This document shows positions 1 through 5,435 of a stretch of DNA of 6,103 bases, piece after piece; within the stretch, counting starts at the first letter, position 1, and every line of letters begins with the position of its first letter. Location of the stretch: positions 1-6,103 of the forward strand of contig DASRJW010000031.1 of assembly GCA_035649275.1 (NCBI GenBank). The letters run 5' to 3'. The translations under genes were made by a program, and so were the position numbers. The notes under the pieces are model-generated. The model was given only the letters and a program-made list of their open reading frames with translations. It was not told the DNA's origin and did no database searches. Origin of the DNA: Candidatus Krumholzibacteriia bacterium (GTDB taxonomy: Bacteria; Krumholzibacteriota; Krumholzibacteriia; G020349025).

Positions 1-1607
1 GTGTCGGCGTCCCGGAGGCCGTCGAGCACGGCTTGCGGTGGGCTGTCGGGTCGGGGCAAGGCGTGGTAGAGCTGGGTCGGTGGTTTCGCCCGACAGGCGT
101 AGAAGTATCCCGACTCCTCGGAAACCCAGACGACGTGACCACCTTCACTACGACGCTCGACCTCGTCCACCAACTGGCGCAGTGCGGGGTTGCGACGGAC
201 CCACAGATCGCTCTCACCGGGGTAGAGCTGCGGTGTGGTGACGAGGAGCAAGCCCACGAGGACGACTGCCGCCCAGCCCACACCGCGCGAGCGGGAGGCG
301 ATCCCGGCCACGCTCACGCCAGCGAAAGCAGCTGCGATGCTCCCGACCAGGATGTAGTAGCGCGGCTGCGTTCCAGCGTGGAAGACGAGCGTCGTCCCGG
401 CGAGCGCCGCCAGGTGCGAGACCGCCGGCATGATCCAGCCGCGACCCGCGCGCGCGCGCCACGCCCGCACCGCTCCCAAAACGCCGAGAACAACGATGGG
501 CAGTGTCACCGCCTGCCACAGGGCACCCAGGAACGAGAACCCCACCGAGACGATCGAACCACCCAAGGTGGGGTCGGCCTGCACGACGCTCATCACGCTT
601 CCGTGCTCATGGGAGAATCGCGATTGGGCGACGTTCCATGCCGCGAACGGCAATGCCGCTGCCAGGGCGAACGCCGCCGCGGCACGCCAGCGTGGCAAGA
701 GAAGCGCCGCCAGAGCGAAGACGAGAACGATGGCATCGAAGCGCATCCAGGTGGCGATGGCGAGGCAGAACCAGGCGAGAGCGTACACGCGGAAAGGATG
801 TCGCAACCTCGCGCCGCTCGGGCTGGAGCCCGGTGACCCAATCCCCTCCCGGGCTCGCAGCAATGCTGCCGTCGCCGCGACGATGAAGAAGGCGAAGACC
901 GGATTCACGTCGGGGTTGGCACCGTAAGCGAGCGACACCGGCAGGAGCGTGACCAACGCACCGGCCACGCCCCCGGCCAGGTCGCCCCAGCGAACCTGCA
1001 CCGCGCGGGCGAGGATCCAGACCGTGCCGCCGGCAGCCACCGCGGAGAGCAAGACGCCGGACAACACGGCATCGCGGACGAGCAGGTAGAAGAGAGCGTG
1101 CAGGTAGAGATGTGCCGGCAGCCATAACCCCGACCAGACGATGTGTGGATCCTGGAGCCACTGCTGCAACCAGACGACGCGCGCGCCGTCGTCGCCGAGG
1201 CCGATGTCCGAGACCGCTGCCGCGACGAGCCGTAACACCACGGCGCTAAAGCCCCAAGCTGGAGCGAGCCAGAGCGAGAACATGGAACTCCGCGCTGGGA
1301 CCCCACCTCGGCTGGGCGACGAGAGATCACCCGGTCCCGGCGCCGGCTCGCGCCAGCCACCTGCGAGCCCCCGGCGTAGAGTGGCGCTCGACGCCGCAGC
1401 CAGCGCCACCGCGGCGGCGAGCCCCCAGATCCACACGCCAGCATCGAGGAAGTGGGCAGTCCGTGGCTCGAAGACGCCATCGGGAGTGAAGGCGCCCAGC
1501 CACCTCGATCCCGGCCGAATCCAAAGCAAGACCGTGACTGCGAAGGCGAGAGCAGCGAACGCCAGGAGGCGGGAGTCGAAACGACGGGGGGCAAGCTCCG
1601 GTGCCAT
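1..1607 (-). CDS. Polytopic membrane glycosyltransferase-like protein (GT-C / PMT_2-like), 3' end beyond window
   Basis: Reading the minus strand from the ATG at 1607-1605 gives 535 codons with no stop before the window edge, so the C-terminus is missing. The product is very hydrophobic. Likely membrane segments lie near residues 13-30, 57-75, 113-133, 165-200, 212-228, 235-250, 273-288, 291-305, 310-324, 353-378, 395-410, 418-436 and 444-457. An acidic pair, Asp139-Asp140 (in GLGDDGAR), follows the third hydrophobic segment, where GT-C enzymes such as ArnT and protein O-mannosyltransferases carry catalytic acidic residues in the first periplasmic loop. A QPRYYIL stretch at 414-420 resembles the Arg-Tyr start of a late helix in PMT_2 proteins. 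A soluble domain begins near residue 460. The family role is transfer of a sugar from a polyprenyl-phosphate donor to an acceptor on the outer face; donor and acceptor here are unknown. The start lies 2 bp after the methyltransferase stop, with only a weak purine-rich site, suggesting translational coupling. The frame is well supported; the family assignment is moderate, because the first two helices are unlike the classic ArnT layout. Confidence 0.8.
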   Translation of the reverse strand, partial: MAPELAPRRFDSRLLAFAALAFAVTVLLWIRPGSRWLGAFTPDGVFEPRTAHFLDAGVWIWGLAAAVALAAASSATLRRGLAGGWREPAPGPGDLSSPSRGGVPARSSMFSLWLAPAWGFSAVVLRLVAAAVSDIGLGDDGARVVWLQQWLQDPHIVWSGLWLPAHLYLHALFYLLVRDAVLSGVLLSAVAAGGTVWILARAVQVRWGDLAGGVAGALVTLLPVSLAYGANPDVNPVFAFFIVAATAALLRAREGIGSPGSSPSGARLRHPFRVYALAWFCLAIATWMRFDAIVLVFALAALLLPRWRAAAAFALAAALPFAAWNVAQSRFSHEHGSVMSVVQADPTLGGSIVSVGFSFLGALWQAVTLPIVVLGVLGAVRAWRARAGRGWIMPAVSHLAALAGTTLVFHAGTQPRYYILVGSIAAAFAGVSVAGIASRSRGVGWAAVVLVGLLLVTTPQLYPGESDLWVRRNPALRQLVDEVERRSEGGHVVWVSEESGYFYACRAKPPTQLYHALPRPDSPPQAVLDGLRDAD

Positions 1608-1609
1608 GC

Positions 1610-2188
1610 TCACTTCTTGCGGAACCGGAACTCGATCTCCTCGAAACCGCCGACGAGGAAGCACCAGCCGCGCGAGGCGGCGAGGGGCGACAGGTTCGCG
1701 AAGAAGTCGATGACCTTGCCCAGCCCCTCCGAGAGATAGAAGAGCCCGGGCGAGACAACGGTCCGCTTCAGGTACGGCTGCGCCGACCAGCGCAGGCGCA
1801 TGCGCTCCAGCACGAACTCCGTTCCCGTATAGCCGCCCCGGAAGGAAGGGTTGAAGTAGTAGGGAAAGGTGACGTCGAAGCCGCGCTTGTGATCGGCGTG
1901 CGTGAAGCCACGACTGAAGTGAGGAACGCGGACGACGAGCTCGCCGCCATTCTTCAGCATCCGGTGCATCTCCGCCATGACTCGGAACGGCTCGTGCAGG
2001 TGCTCGAGGACATGATCGGCCTCGATCAAGCGGAAGTGCCCCGAAGGGAACGGGTACGGCAGCTGATCCAGGTCCTGCACGATGTCCGGCTGCAGGCCCG
2101 GATCGCAATCCACGTTGACGAAGCCGGGCTTCTTGAAGGCTCCGCAGCCCAGGTTCAGCTTCTCTGCCAGCGGTGTCGTCACGGTCAT
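1610..2188 (-). CDS. Class I SAM-dependent methyltransferase (Methyltransf_11-like)
   Basis: A 192-residue protein with a compact Rossmann-type methyltransferase core. Motif I, LNLGCG, is at residues 11-16 and forms the SAM-binding loop. Acidic residues after strand 2 (VNVDCDP, Asp27/Asp29) would contact the SAM ribose. The post-III signature EADHVLEHL is at 56-64, and a GGELVVRVPHF strand at 81-91 matches the usual strand after helix D. The C-terminal part (about 92-192) is rich in aromatic residues and probably forms the acceptor site. Small methyltransferases of this kind are common in O-antigen, capsule and exopolysaccharide clusters, where they methylate sugars, but the acceptor cannot be read from sequence. 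I chose the ATG at 2188 because AAGGA sits 7 nt upstream and the protein starts 10 residues before motif I. An upstream in-frame extension to 2500 would run through low-complexity repeat sequence and the asnB 3' end. Third gene of the apparent operon; its stop is 2 bp from the next start. Confidence 0.9.
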   Translation of the reverse strand: MTVTTPLAEKLNLGCGAFKKPGFVNVDCDPGLQPDIVQDLDQLPYPFPSGHFRLIEADHVLEHLHEPFRVMAEMHRMLKNGGELVVRVPHFSRGFTHADHKRGFDVTFPYYFNPSFRGGYTGTEFVLERMRLRWSAQPYLKRTVVSPGLFYLSEGLGKVIDFFANLSPLAASRGWCFLVGGFEEIEFRFRKK

Positions 2189-2195
2189 GAATCTT

Positions 2196-2200
2196 TCCTT
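2196..2200 (-). promoter_or_regulatory. Ribosome binding site for the methyltransferase
   Basis: On the minus strand AAGGA lies 7 nt before the ATG at 2188. It fixes this start against the longer in-frame reading that overlaps asnB. It also lies outside the 18-bp repeat array, so the array itself does not supply the Shine-Dalgarno sequence. Confidence 0.65.
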
Positions 2201-2210
2201 CGCTCCCCGC

Positions 2211-2282
2211 GACTTGGACCCGCGGCGCAACATGGACCCGCGCCGCGACGTGGACCCGTGGCGCAACTTGGATCCGCGGCGC
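2211..2282. repeat. Tandem array of four 18-bp units between asnB and the methyltransferase gene
   Basis: Four head-to-tail 18-bp units occupy 2211-2228, 2229-2246, 2247-2264 and 2265-2282. The plus-strand unit is close to GACTTGGACCCGCGGCGC. Five columns vary: column 1 alternates G/A/G/A, column 4 is T/A/G/T, and columns 9, 13 and 15 each carry one substitution. A looser match, CGATCCGCGCC at 2294-2304, lies inside the last codons of asnB. The array fills most of the 97-bp gap between the asnB stop (2286-2288) and the methyltransferase start (2188). The period is exactly six codons. Read on the minus strand in the asnB frame it would encode a hexapeptide near APRVQV, with no stop. It could be a decayed coding tail, a slippage-generated spacer, or a set of binding sites; the sequence does not decide. 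Confidence 0.9.
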
Positions 2283-2285
2283 TCC

Positions 2286-4211
2286 TCAGGCACCGATCCG
2301 CGCCGGCGCCACTGCCGGCCGGCTCGCGAAACGGTCGTACCACAGCTGGAAGACGAACAAGGTCCAGAGCTGCTTGCGGTTGTCCCGAACGCCGCGGAAG
2401 TGCTCGTCCAGGAGTCGCTCCACCGCGCGCCAGCGGAAGATCCCCTGTTGGCGGATGCGCCCTGCGTCCAGCACGTCGCAGGCGAGCTCGCGCAGCTCAC
2501 CGCGGAACCAGCGCGCCACCGGGATCCCGAAGCCCTTCTTGCCGCGCCCGGCGATTCCTGGCGGCAGGCGCTCCCCCATGGCGCGCTTCAGGATGTACTT
2601 CGTCTGCAACCCGCGCAGCTTGAGGTCCGGCGGGATGCTGTTCAGGAACTCCACCAGAGTATAGTCCAGGAACGGAGCCCGCACTTCCAGGGAGCAGGCC
2701 ATGCTCGCCCGGTCCACCTTGGTCAGGATGTCGTCCTGTAGGTAGAAACGGCCATAGAGGTAGATCAAGCGCTCCAGCGGATTCTGTGACGGGCACTCGG
2801 CCTCGGCGCGGGCGATGTCGTCGTAGAGATCGTCCCCAGCCAGCGCCTCGGCGCCGAGCACATCTTCCAGCCCAGCGCGATCGAAGGCTCCGAGCCAGAC
2901 CTGGTTGCGCACGCCTGGCGGATGCAACGCTCCCTGCAGAAATCGCTTCAGTTTGAAATCCAGGCTGAAGTTGTCGTGCGACACCGGCAGCCGCCCGGCG
3001 AGCGGCACGAGCACCCGCTCGTGCAGCGCCCGTGGCACGCGGTAGTAACGCGCCACCCGCTCGGCCTGGAAGGTTGGGTAGCCGGCGAGCAGCTCGTCGC
3101 CACCATCACCGCCGAGGGCCACGGTCACGTGCTGGCGCGTGAAACGCGACAAGAGATAGGTCGGCACGATGGAAGGATCGGCGAAGGGCTCGTCGAGGAA
3201 GTCCGCCACATTGGGCAGGATGTCCACCATGGTCTCGGGGCGCAGGCTGTCCTCGCGGTGGTCGGTACCGAAGAAGCGCGCCACCTTGCGGGCGTGCGTC
3301 GATTCGTCGAAGGAACGCTCCTCGAAGCCGATGGAGAAGGTCTTGATCGATTCCGGCGGCACGAGCTCCGACATCATCGCCACGACGGAGCTGGAATCGA
3401 TGCCGCCGGAGAGGAAGACGCCGAGCGGCACGTCGCTCACCAACCGCAGCCGCACGGCCTCGCGAAGCCGCGTCCGCAGCTCCTCGGCGTACTCCGCTTC
3501 GCTCCGGCGGGCGCCGTTTCCGGCGAAGCGCATGTCCCAGTAACGCCCTACGGTGATGCGCCCGCCCTCCCAGAGAAGGGTGTGCGCCGCCGGCAGCTTG
3601 TGCACGCCTTGGAAGATGCACCCGGGCGACGGCACGTACTCGTAGGCCAGATACTTGGCTAACGCCCGCGGATCCAGCCGGCGCGGGCACTCCGGGTGCT
3701 GCAAGAGCGCCTTCAGCTCCGAGGCGAAAAGCAGCGACCGCCCGGTATCCGCCCAGTAGAGCGGCTTCTTCCCCATCCGGTCCCGCGCCAGGAACAGAGA
3801 GCGCCGGCGCGCGTCCCAGATCGCGAAGCCGAACATGCCGTTGAGCCTGGTGACCGCCTCCGGGCCGTGCTCCTCCCAGAGGTGCACCAACGTCTCGGTG
3901 TCCGCGCGCGTCCGGAAGGTGTGGCCCTGTGCTTCCAGCTCCGCTCGCAAGGCGGCGAAGTTGTAGATCTCGCCGTTGAAAACGAGCCAGACCGAACCGT
4001 CTTCGTTGCACATGGGCTGGTGGCCGCCGGCGAGGTCGATGATGGAGAGCCGGCGGAAGCCGAGACCCACTCGGGGGCCGCGTTCCACGGCCTCCTCGAC
4101 GTGGAAGCCTTCATCGTCCGGGCCGCGGTGGCGGAGGCTATTCGTCATGCGGCGCAGGAGGCCGACGTCTACCGGAGCGTCATAACCGAGAATGCCTGCG
4201 ATGCCGCACAT
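2286..4211 (-). CDS. asnB: Asparagine synthetase (glutamine-hydrolysing) / AsnB-type amidotransferase
   Basis: A 641-residue two-domain enzyme. After Met removal the N-terminal class II glutamine amidotransferase domain starts with the nucleophile Cys2 (MCGIAGI). It carries RHRGPDDEG at 28-36, RRLSIIDL at 53-60, FNGEIYN at 78-84 and RADTE at 102-106, which bind and hydrolyse glutamine. The C-terminal synthetase domain has the ATP pyrophosphatase loop LSGGIDSSS at 267-275, GGDGGDELLAGY at 367-378, and KVDRASM at 498-504 followed by RAPFLD at 511-516; all key residues look intact. Family chemistry is ATP-dependent amidation of a carboxylate with ammonia from glutamine, classically aspartate to asparagine. 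The length is above E. coli AsnB (554 residues) and close to the AsnB/AsnO-like proteins often found in exopolysaccharide and exosortase-linked clusters. Its position between a GT2 and a methyltransferase favours a glycan-related acceptor (inference). The start is 12 bp after the GT2 stop; GAGG overlapping that TGA is a plausible ribosome site. The last residues, VAPARIGA, resemble the adjacent 18-bp repeat read in the same frame. Confidence 0.95.
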   Translation of the reverse strand: MCGIAGILGYDAPVDVGLLRRMTNSLRHRGPDDEGFHVEEAVERGPRVGLGFRRLSIIDLAGGHQPMCNEDGSVWLVFNGEIYNFAALRAELEAQGHTFRTRADTETLVHLWEEHGPEAVTRLNGMFGFAIWDARRRSLFLARDRMGKKPLYWADTGRSLLFASELKALLQHPECPRRLDPRALAKYLAYEYVPSPGCIFQGVHKLPAAHTLLWEGGRITVGRYWDMRFAGNGARRSEAEYAEELRTRLREAVRLRLVSDVPLGVFLSGGIDSSSVVAMMSELVPPESIKTFSIGFEERSFDESTHARKVARFFGTDHREDSLRPETMVDILPNVADFLDEPFADPSIVPTYLLSRFTRQHVTVALGGDGGDELLAGYPTFQAERVARYYRVPRALHERVLVPLAGRLPVSHDNFSLDFKLKRFLQGALHPPGVRNQVWLGAFDRAGLEDVLGAEALAGDDLYDDIARAEAECPSQNPLERLIYLYGRFYLQDDILTKVDRASMACSLEVRAPFLDYTLVEFLNSIPPDLKLRGLQTKYILKRAMGERLPPGIAGRGKKGFGIPVARWFRGELRELACDVLDAGRIRQQGIFRWRAVERLLDEHFRGVRDNRKQLWTLFVFQLWYDRFASRPAVAPARIGA

Positions 4212-4223
4212 GGGCGCGCGCCC
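4212..4223. repeat. 12-bp perfect palindrome in the GT2-asnB gap
   Basis: The whole 12-bp spacer between the GT2 stop codon and the asnB start codon is the self-complementary sequence GGGCGCGCGCCC. In mRNA it could form a 4-bp GGGC/GCCC stem next to the asnB ATG and partly mask the GAGGG ribosome site, which overlaps the GT2 TGA. In such GC-rich DNA a chance palindrome is plausible. Confidence 0.5.
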
Positions 4224-5243
4224 TCACTCGCCTTCGCCCACATTGCGCTTCTCGCCGATCCAATAGATCGGCTTCGCCTGCGACTCGTGGTAGGTGCGGA
4301 TGATGATCTCCGCCAGCAGGCCGATGAAGACGAAGGCAACGCCCAAGGAGAAGAGGAAGACGGCGATGAGGATGAAGGGATTGTTGTGGACGTAGGTCCC
4401 GTGGGCGATCTTCTCCCAGACGGTTTCTGCCGCGGCGAGCACGCCACCCAGGCACAAGAGCAGGCCGATGCTGCCGAAGAAGTAGATCGGCTTCGTCGAG
4501 TAGTCGGTCAAGAACTTCACCGTCAAGAGATCGAGCACCACTTTGATGGTGCGCTTGAGACCGTACTTGCTGCGGCCGAAGCGCCGGGGGTGATGCCGGA
4601 GCGGCACCTCGCAGATCTTGGCGCCCATGAGAGTGGCGAGCGCCGGGATGAAGCGGTGCATCTCGCCGTAGAGGCGGGTGCCGCGCAGCACCTCCACTCG
4701 GTACGCCTTGAGCGAGCAGCCGTAGTCGTGCAGCTTGACCCCGGTCACCCGGCCGATCAACCAATTGGCCAGGCGCGAGGGCACCCTCCGCAGCAATGCC
4801 TTGTCCTGCCGTTTCTTGCGCCAGCCGCTCACGACATCGAAGCCTTCGTCGATCTTCTGCAGGAGCAAGGGGATGTCGCTCGGATCGTTCTGCAGGTCCC
4901 CGTCCATGGGGATCACGACCTTGCCCCGGGCGTGGTCGAAGCCCGCCACCATGGCCGCAGTCTGGCCGAAATTTCGCCGCAAGCGCAGGACCCGGATGCG
5001 GCGATCGCGCTCGGCGATCTCCGCCAGGAGTTCGAAGGTGCGGTCCGTGGAGCCGTCGTCCACCAGGATGGCTTCCCAGCTGCGCCCCACGTTGTCCAAG
5101 GCGGCGACGAGCTGCTCGTACAGGTGCGGGACGCTCTCCTCTTCGTCGAGCAGCGGGATGACGATGGACATCTCGACGGCGGGGGCCGCAGGCGGCGTCG
5201 ACGCGGCATTGCGGTTCGACGCGGAACTCGGGGCCGTGGCCAT
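4224..5243 (-). CDS. Polyprenyl-phosphate glycosyltransferase, GT2 family (DPM1/ArnC/GtrB-like)
   Basis: A 339-residue protein. The GT-A domain opens with SIVIPLLDEEESV at 26-38, then VDDGSTD at 61-67 for nucleotide-sugar binding, NFGQTAAMVAGFDHA at 91-105, and the metal-binding MDGDLQNDP at 113-121. GCSLKAYR at 175-182 and the RRFGRSKYG stretch at 220-228 are hallmarks of the DPM1-like branch that loads sugars onto undecaprenyl or dolichyl phosphate. Two C-terminal membrane helices (about 254-273 and 289-315) and an ending close to YHESQAKPIYWIGEK at 318-332 match GtrB/ArnC-type enzymes. The expected reaction is NDP-sugar plus undecaprenyl phosphate giving Und-P-sugar at the cytoplasmic membrane face; the sugar cannot be told from sequence. 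I chose the ATG at 5243 because GAGGA lies 8 nt upstream. Residues 2-24 are an Ala/Pro/Ser-rich lead without a domain, so Met25 (ATG at 5171) is a possible alternative. First gene of the leftward operon. Confidence 0.93.
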   Translation of the reverse strand: MATAPSSASNRNAASTPPAAPAVEMSIVIPLLDEEESVPHLYEQLVAALDNVGRSWEAILVDDGSTDRTFELLAEIAERDRRIRVLRLRRNFGQTAAMVAGFDHARGKVVIPMDGDLQNDPSDIPLLLQKIDEGFDVVSGWRKKRQDKALLRRVPSRLANWLIGRVTGVKLHDYGCSLKAYRVEVLRGTRLYGEMHRFIPALATLMGAKICEVPLRHHPRRFGRSKYGLKRTIKVVLDLLTVKFLTDYSTKPIYFFGSIGLLLCLGGVLAAAETVWEKIAHGTYVHNNPFILIAVFLFSLGVAFVFIGLLAEIIIRTYHESQAKPIYWIGEKRNVGEGE

Positions 5244-5251
5244 GGGCGAAG

Positions 5252-5256
5252 TCCTC
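5252..5256 (-). promoter_or_regulatory. Ribosome binding site for the GT2 gene
   Basis: GAGGA on the minus strand lies 8 nt before the ATG at 5243. It is the strongest Shine-Dalgarno match near the gene and supports this start over the in-frame ATGs at 5411 (too long) and 5171 (at the start of the conserved domain, with weaker upstream sequence). Confidence 0.65.
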
Positions 5257-5273
5257 GGGTTGGGTCGGACGGG

Positions 5274-5308
5274 GATGGACGGCGCACGGGGCAGGCCCTC
5301 CGTCCATC
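5274..5308. repeat. Perfect 9-bp inverted repeat upstream of the GT2 gene
   Basis: GATGGACGG at 5274-5282 and CCGTCCATC at 5300-5308 are exact reverse complements separated by 17 bp. The left arm ends 30 bp from the GT2 start codon. In a leftward transcript they would form a 9-bp stem with a GC-rich loop just ahead of the ribosome site. On DNA they could be a two-site operator. No U-tract follows in the leftward direction, so it does not look like an intrinsic terminator. Confidence 0.6.
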
Positions 5309-5435
5309 GCTGACATCCTGGCGGGGGCCGCAACAAGCCTACCATGACCCCCGGAACCCTGACCAGAGCCCGGGGTTCGCGCGCCGGCTGCGCACGTTGC
5401 GGGATCCTCACGCTGGACGTATCGTTCCCTGCATC

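Larger units (their letters stand above)
5244..5435. promoter_or_regulatory. Divergent intergenic region between the glycan operon and the ABC gene
   Basis: These 192 bp separate two divergent genes and should hold both promoters, but no strong consensus is visible. Leftward, TGGTCA (5365-5360) and TAGGCT (5341-5336) are 18 bp apart and would give a leader of roughly 85 nt containing the 9-bp inverted repeat. Rightward, TTGCGG (5397-5402) and TATCGT (5420-5425) are 17 bp apart and would start transcription almost at the ABC start codon. A second, shorter inverted repeat, GAACCC/GGGTTC (5354-5359 and 5373-5378), surrounds the leftward -35 candidate. The region assignment is firm; the box assignments are weak guesses. 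Confidence 0.35.

Noticed and set aside
447-459. Alternating CG run (possible Z-DNA or repeat)
   Set aside because: It lies in the membrane-protein gene and is explained by an Arg/Ala-rich cytoplasmic stretch near residues 381-388; 13 bp is unremarkable at this GC content.
33-836. Long plus-strand open frame of 267 codons
   Set aside because: It is antisense to the membrane-protein gene. Its product is Arg/His/Glu-rich with no domain, while the minus strand encodes clean transmembrane segments through the same stretch. High GC removes stops from shadow frames.
2211-2282. CRISPR array
   Set aside because: The units are directly adjacent with no unique spacers and only 18 bp long, so this is a plain tandem repeat.
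1610-2500. Methyltransferase with a 104-residue N-terminal extension
   Set aside because: The extension is Ser/Arg/Gly-rich, crosses the repeats and overlaps the well-supported asnB C-terminus. The internal ATG at 2188 has a good ribosome site.
1601-2623. Plus-strand open frame of 340 codons
   Set aside because: It runs antisense through the methyltransferase gene, the repeat array and the asnB 3' end. Composition is low-complexity and no motif is visible.
2922-3662. Plus-strand open frame of 246 codons inside asnB
   Set aside because: It is antisense to conserved asparagine synthetase motifs and has no recognisable domain.
5274-5308. Intrinsic terminator
   Set aside because: The stem lies between divergent genes and has no T-tract on either side, so a regulatory role is more likely than termination.
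4180-5316. Minus-strand open frame of 378 codons overlapping the GT2 gene
   Set aside because: It is a frame shadow with an Arg/Pro/His-rich product. The true frame carries all DPM1-like motifs.
4224-5411. GT2 gene starting at 5411 (395 residues)
   Set aside because: The extra 56 residues are Pro/Arg-rich without a domain and occupy the presumed promoter region. The ATG at 5243 has GAGGA at ideal spacing.
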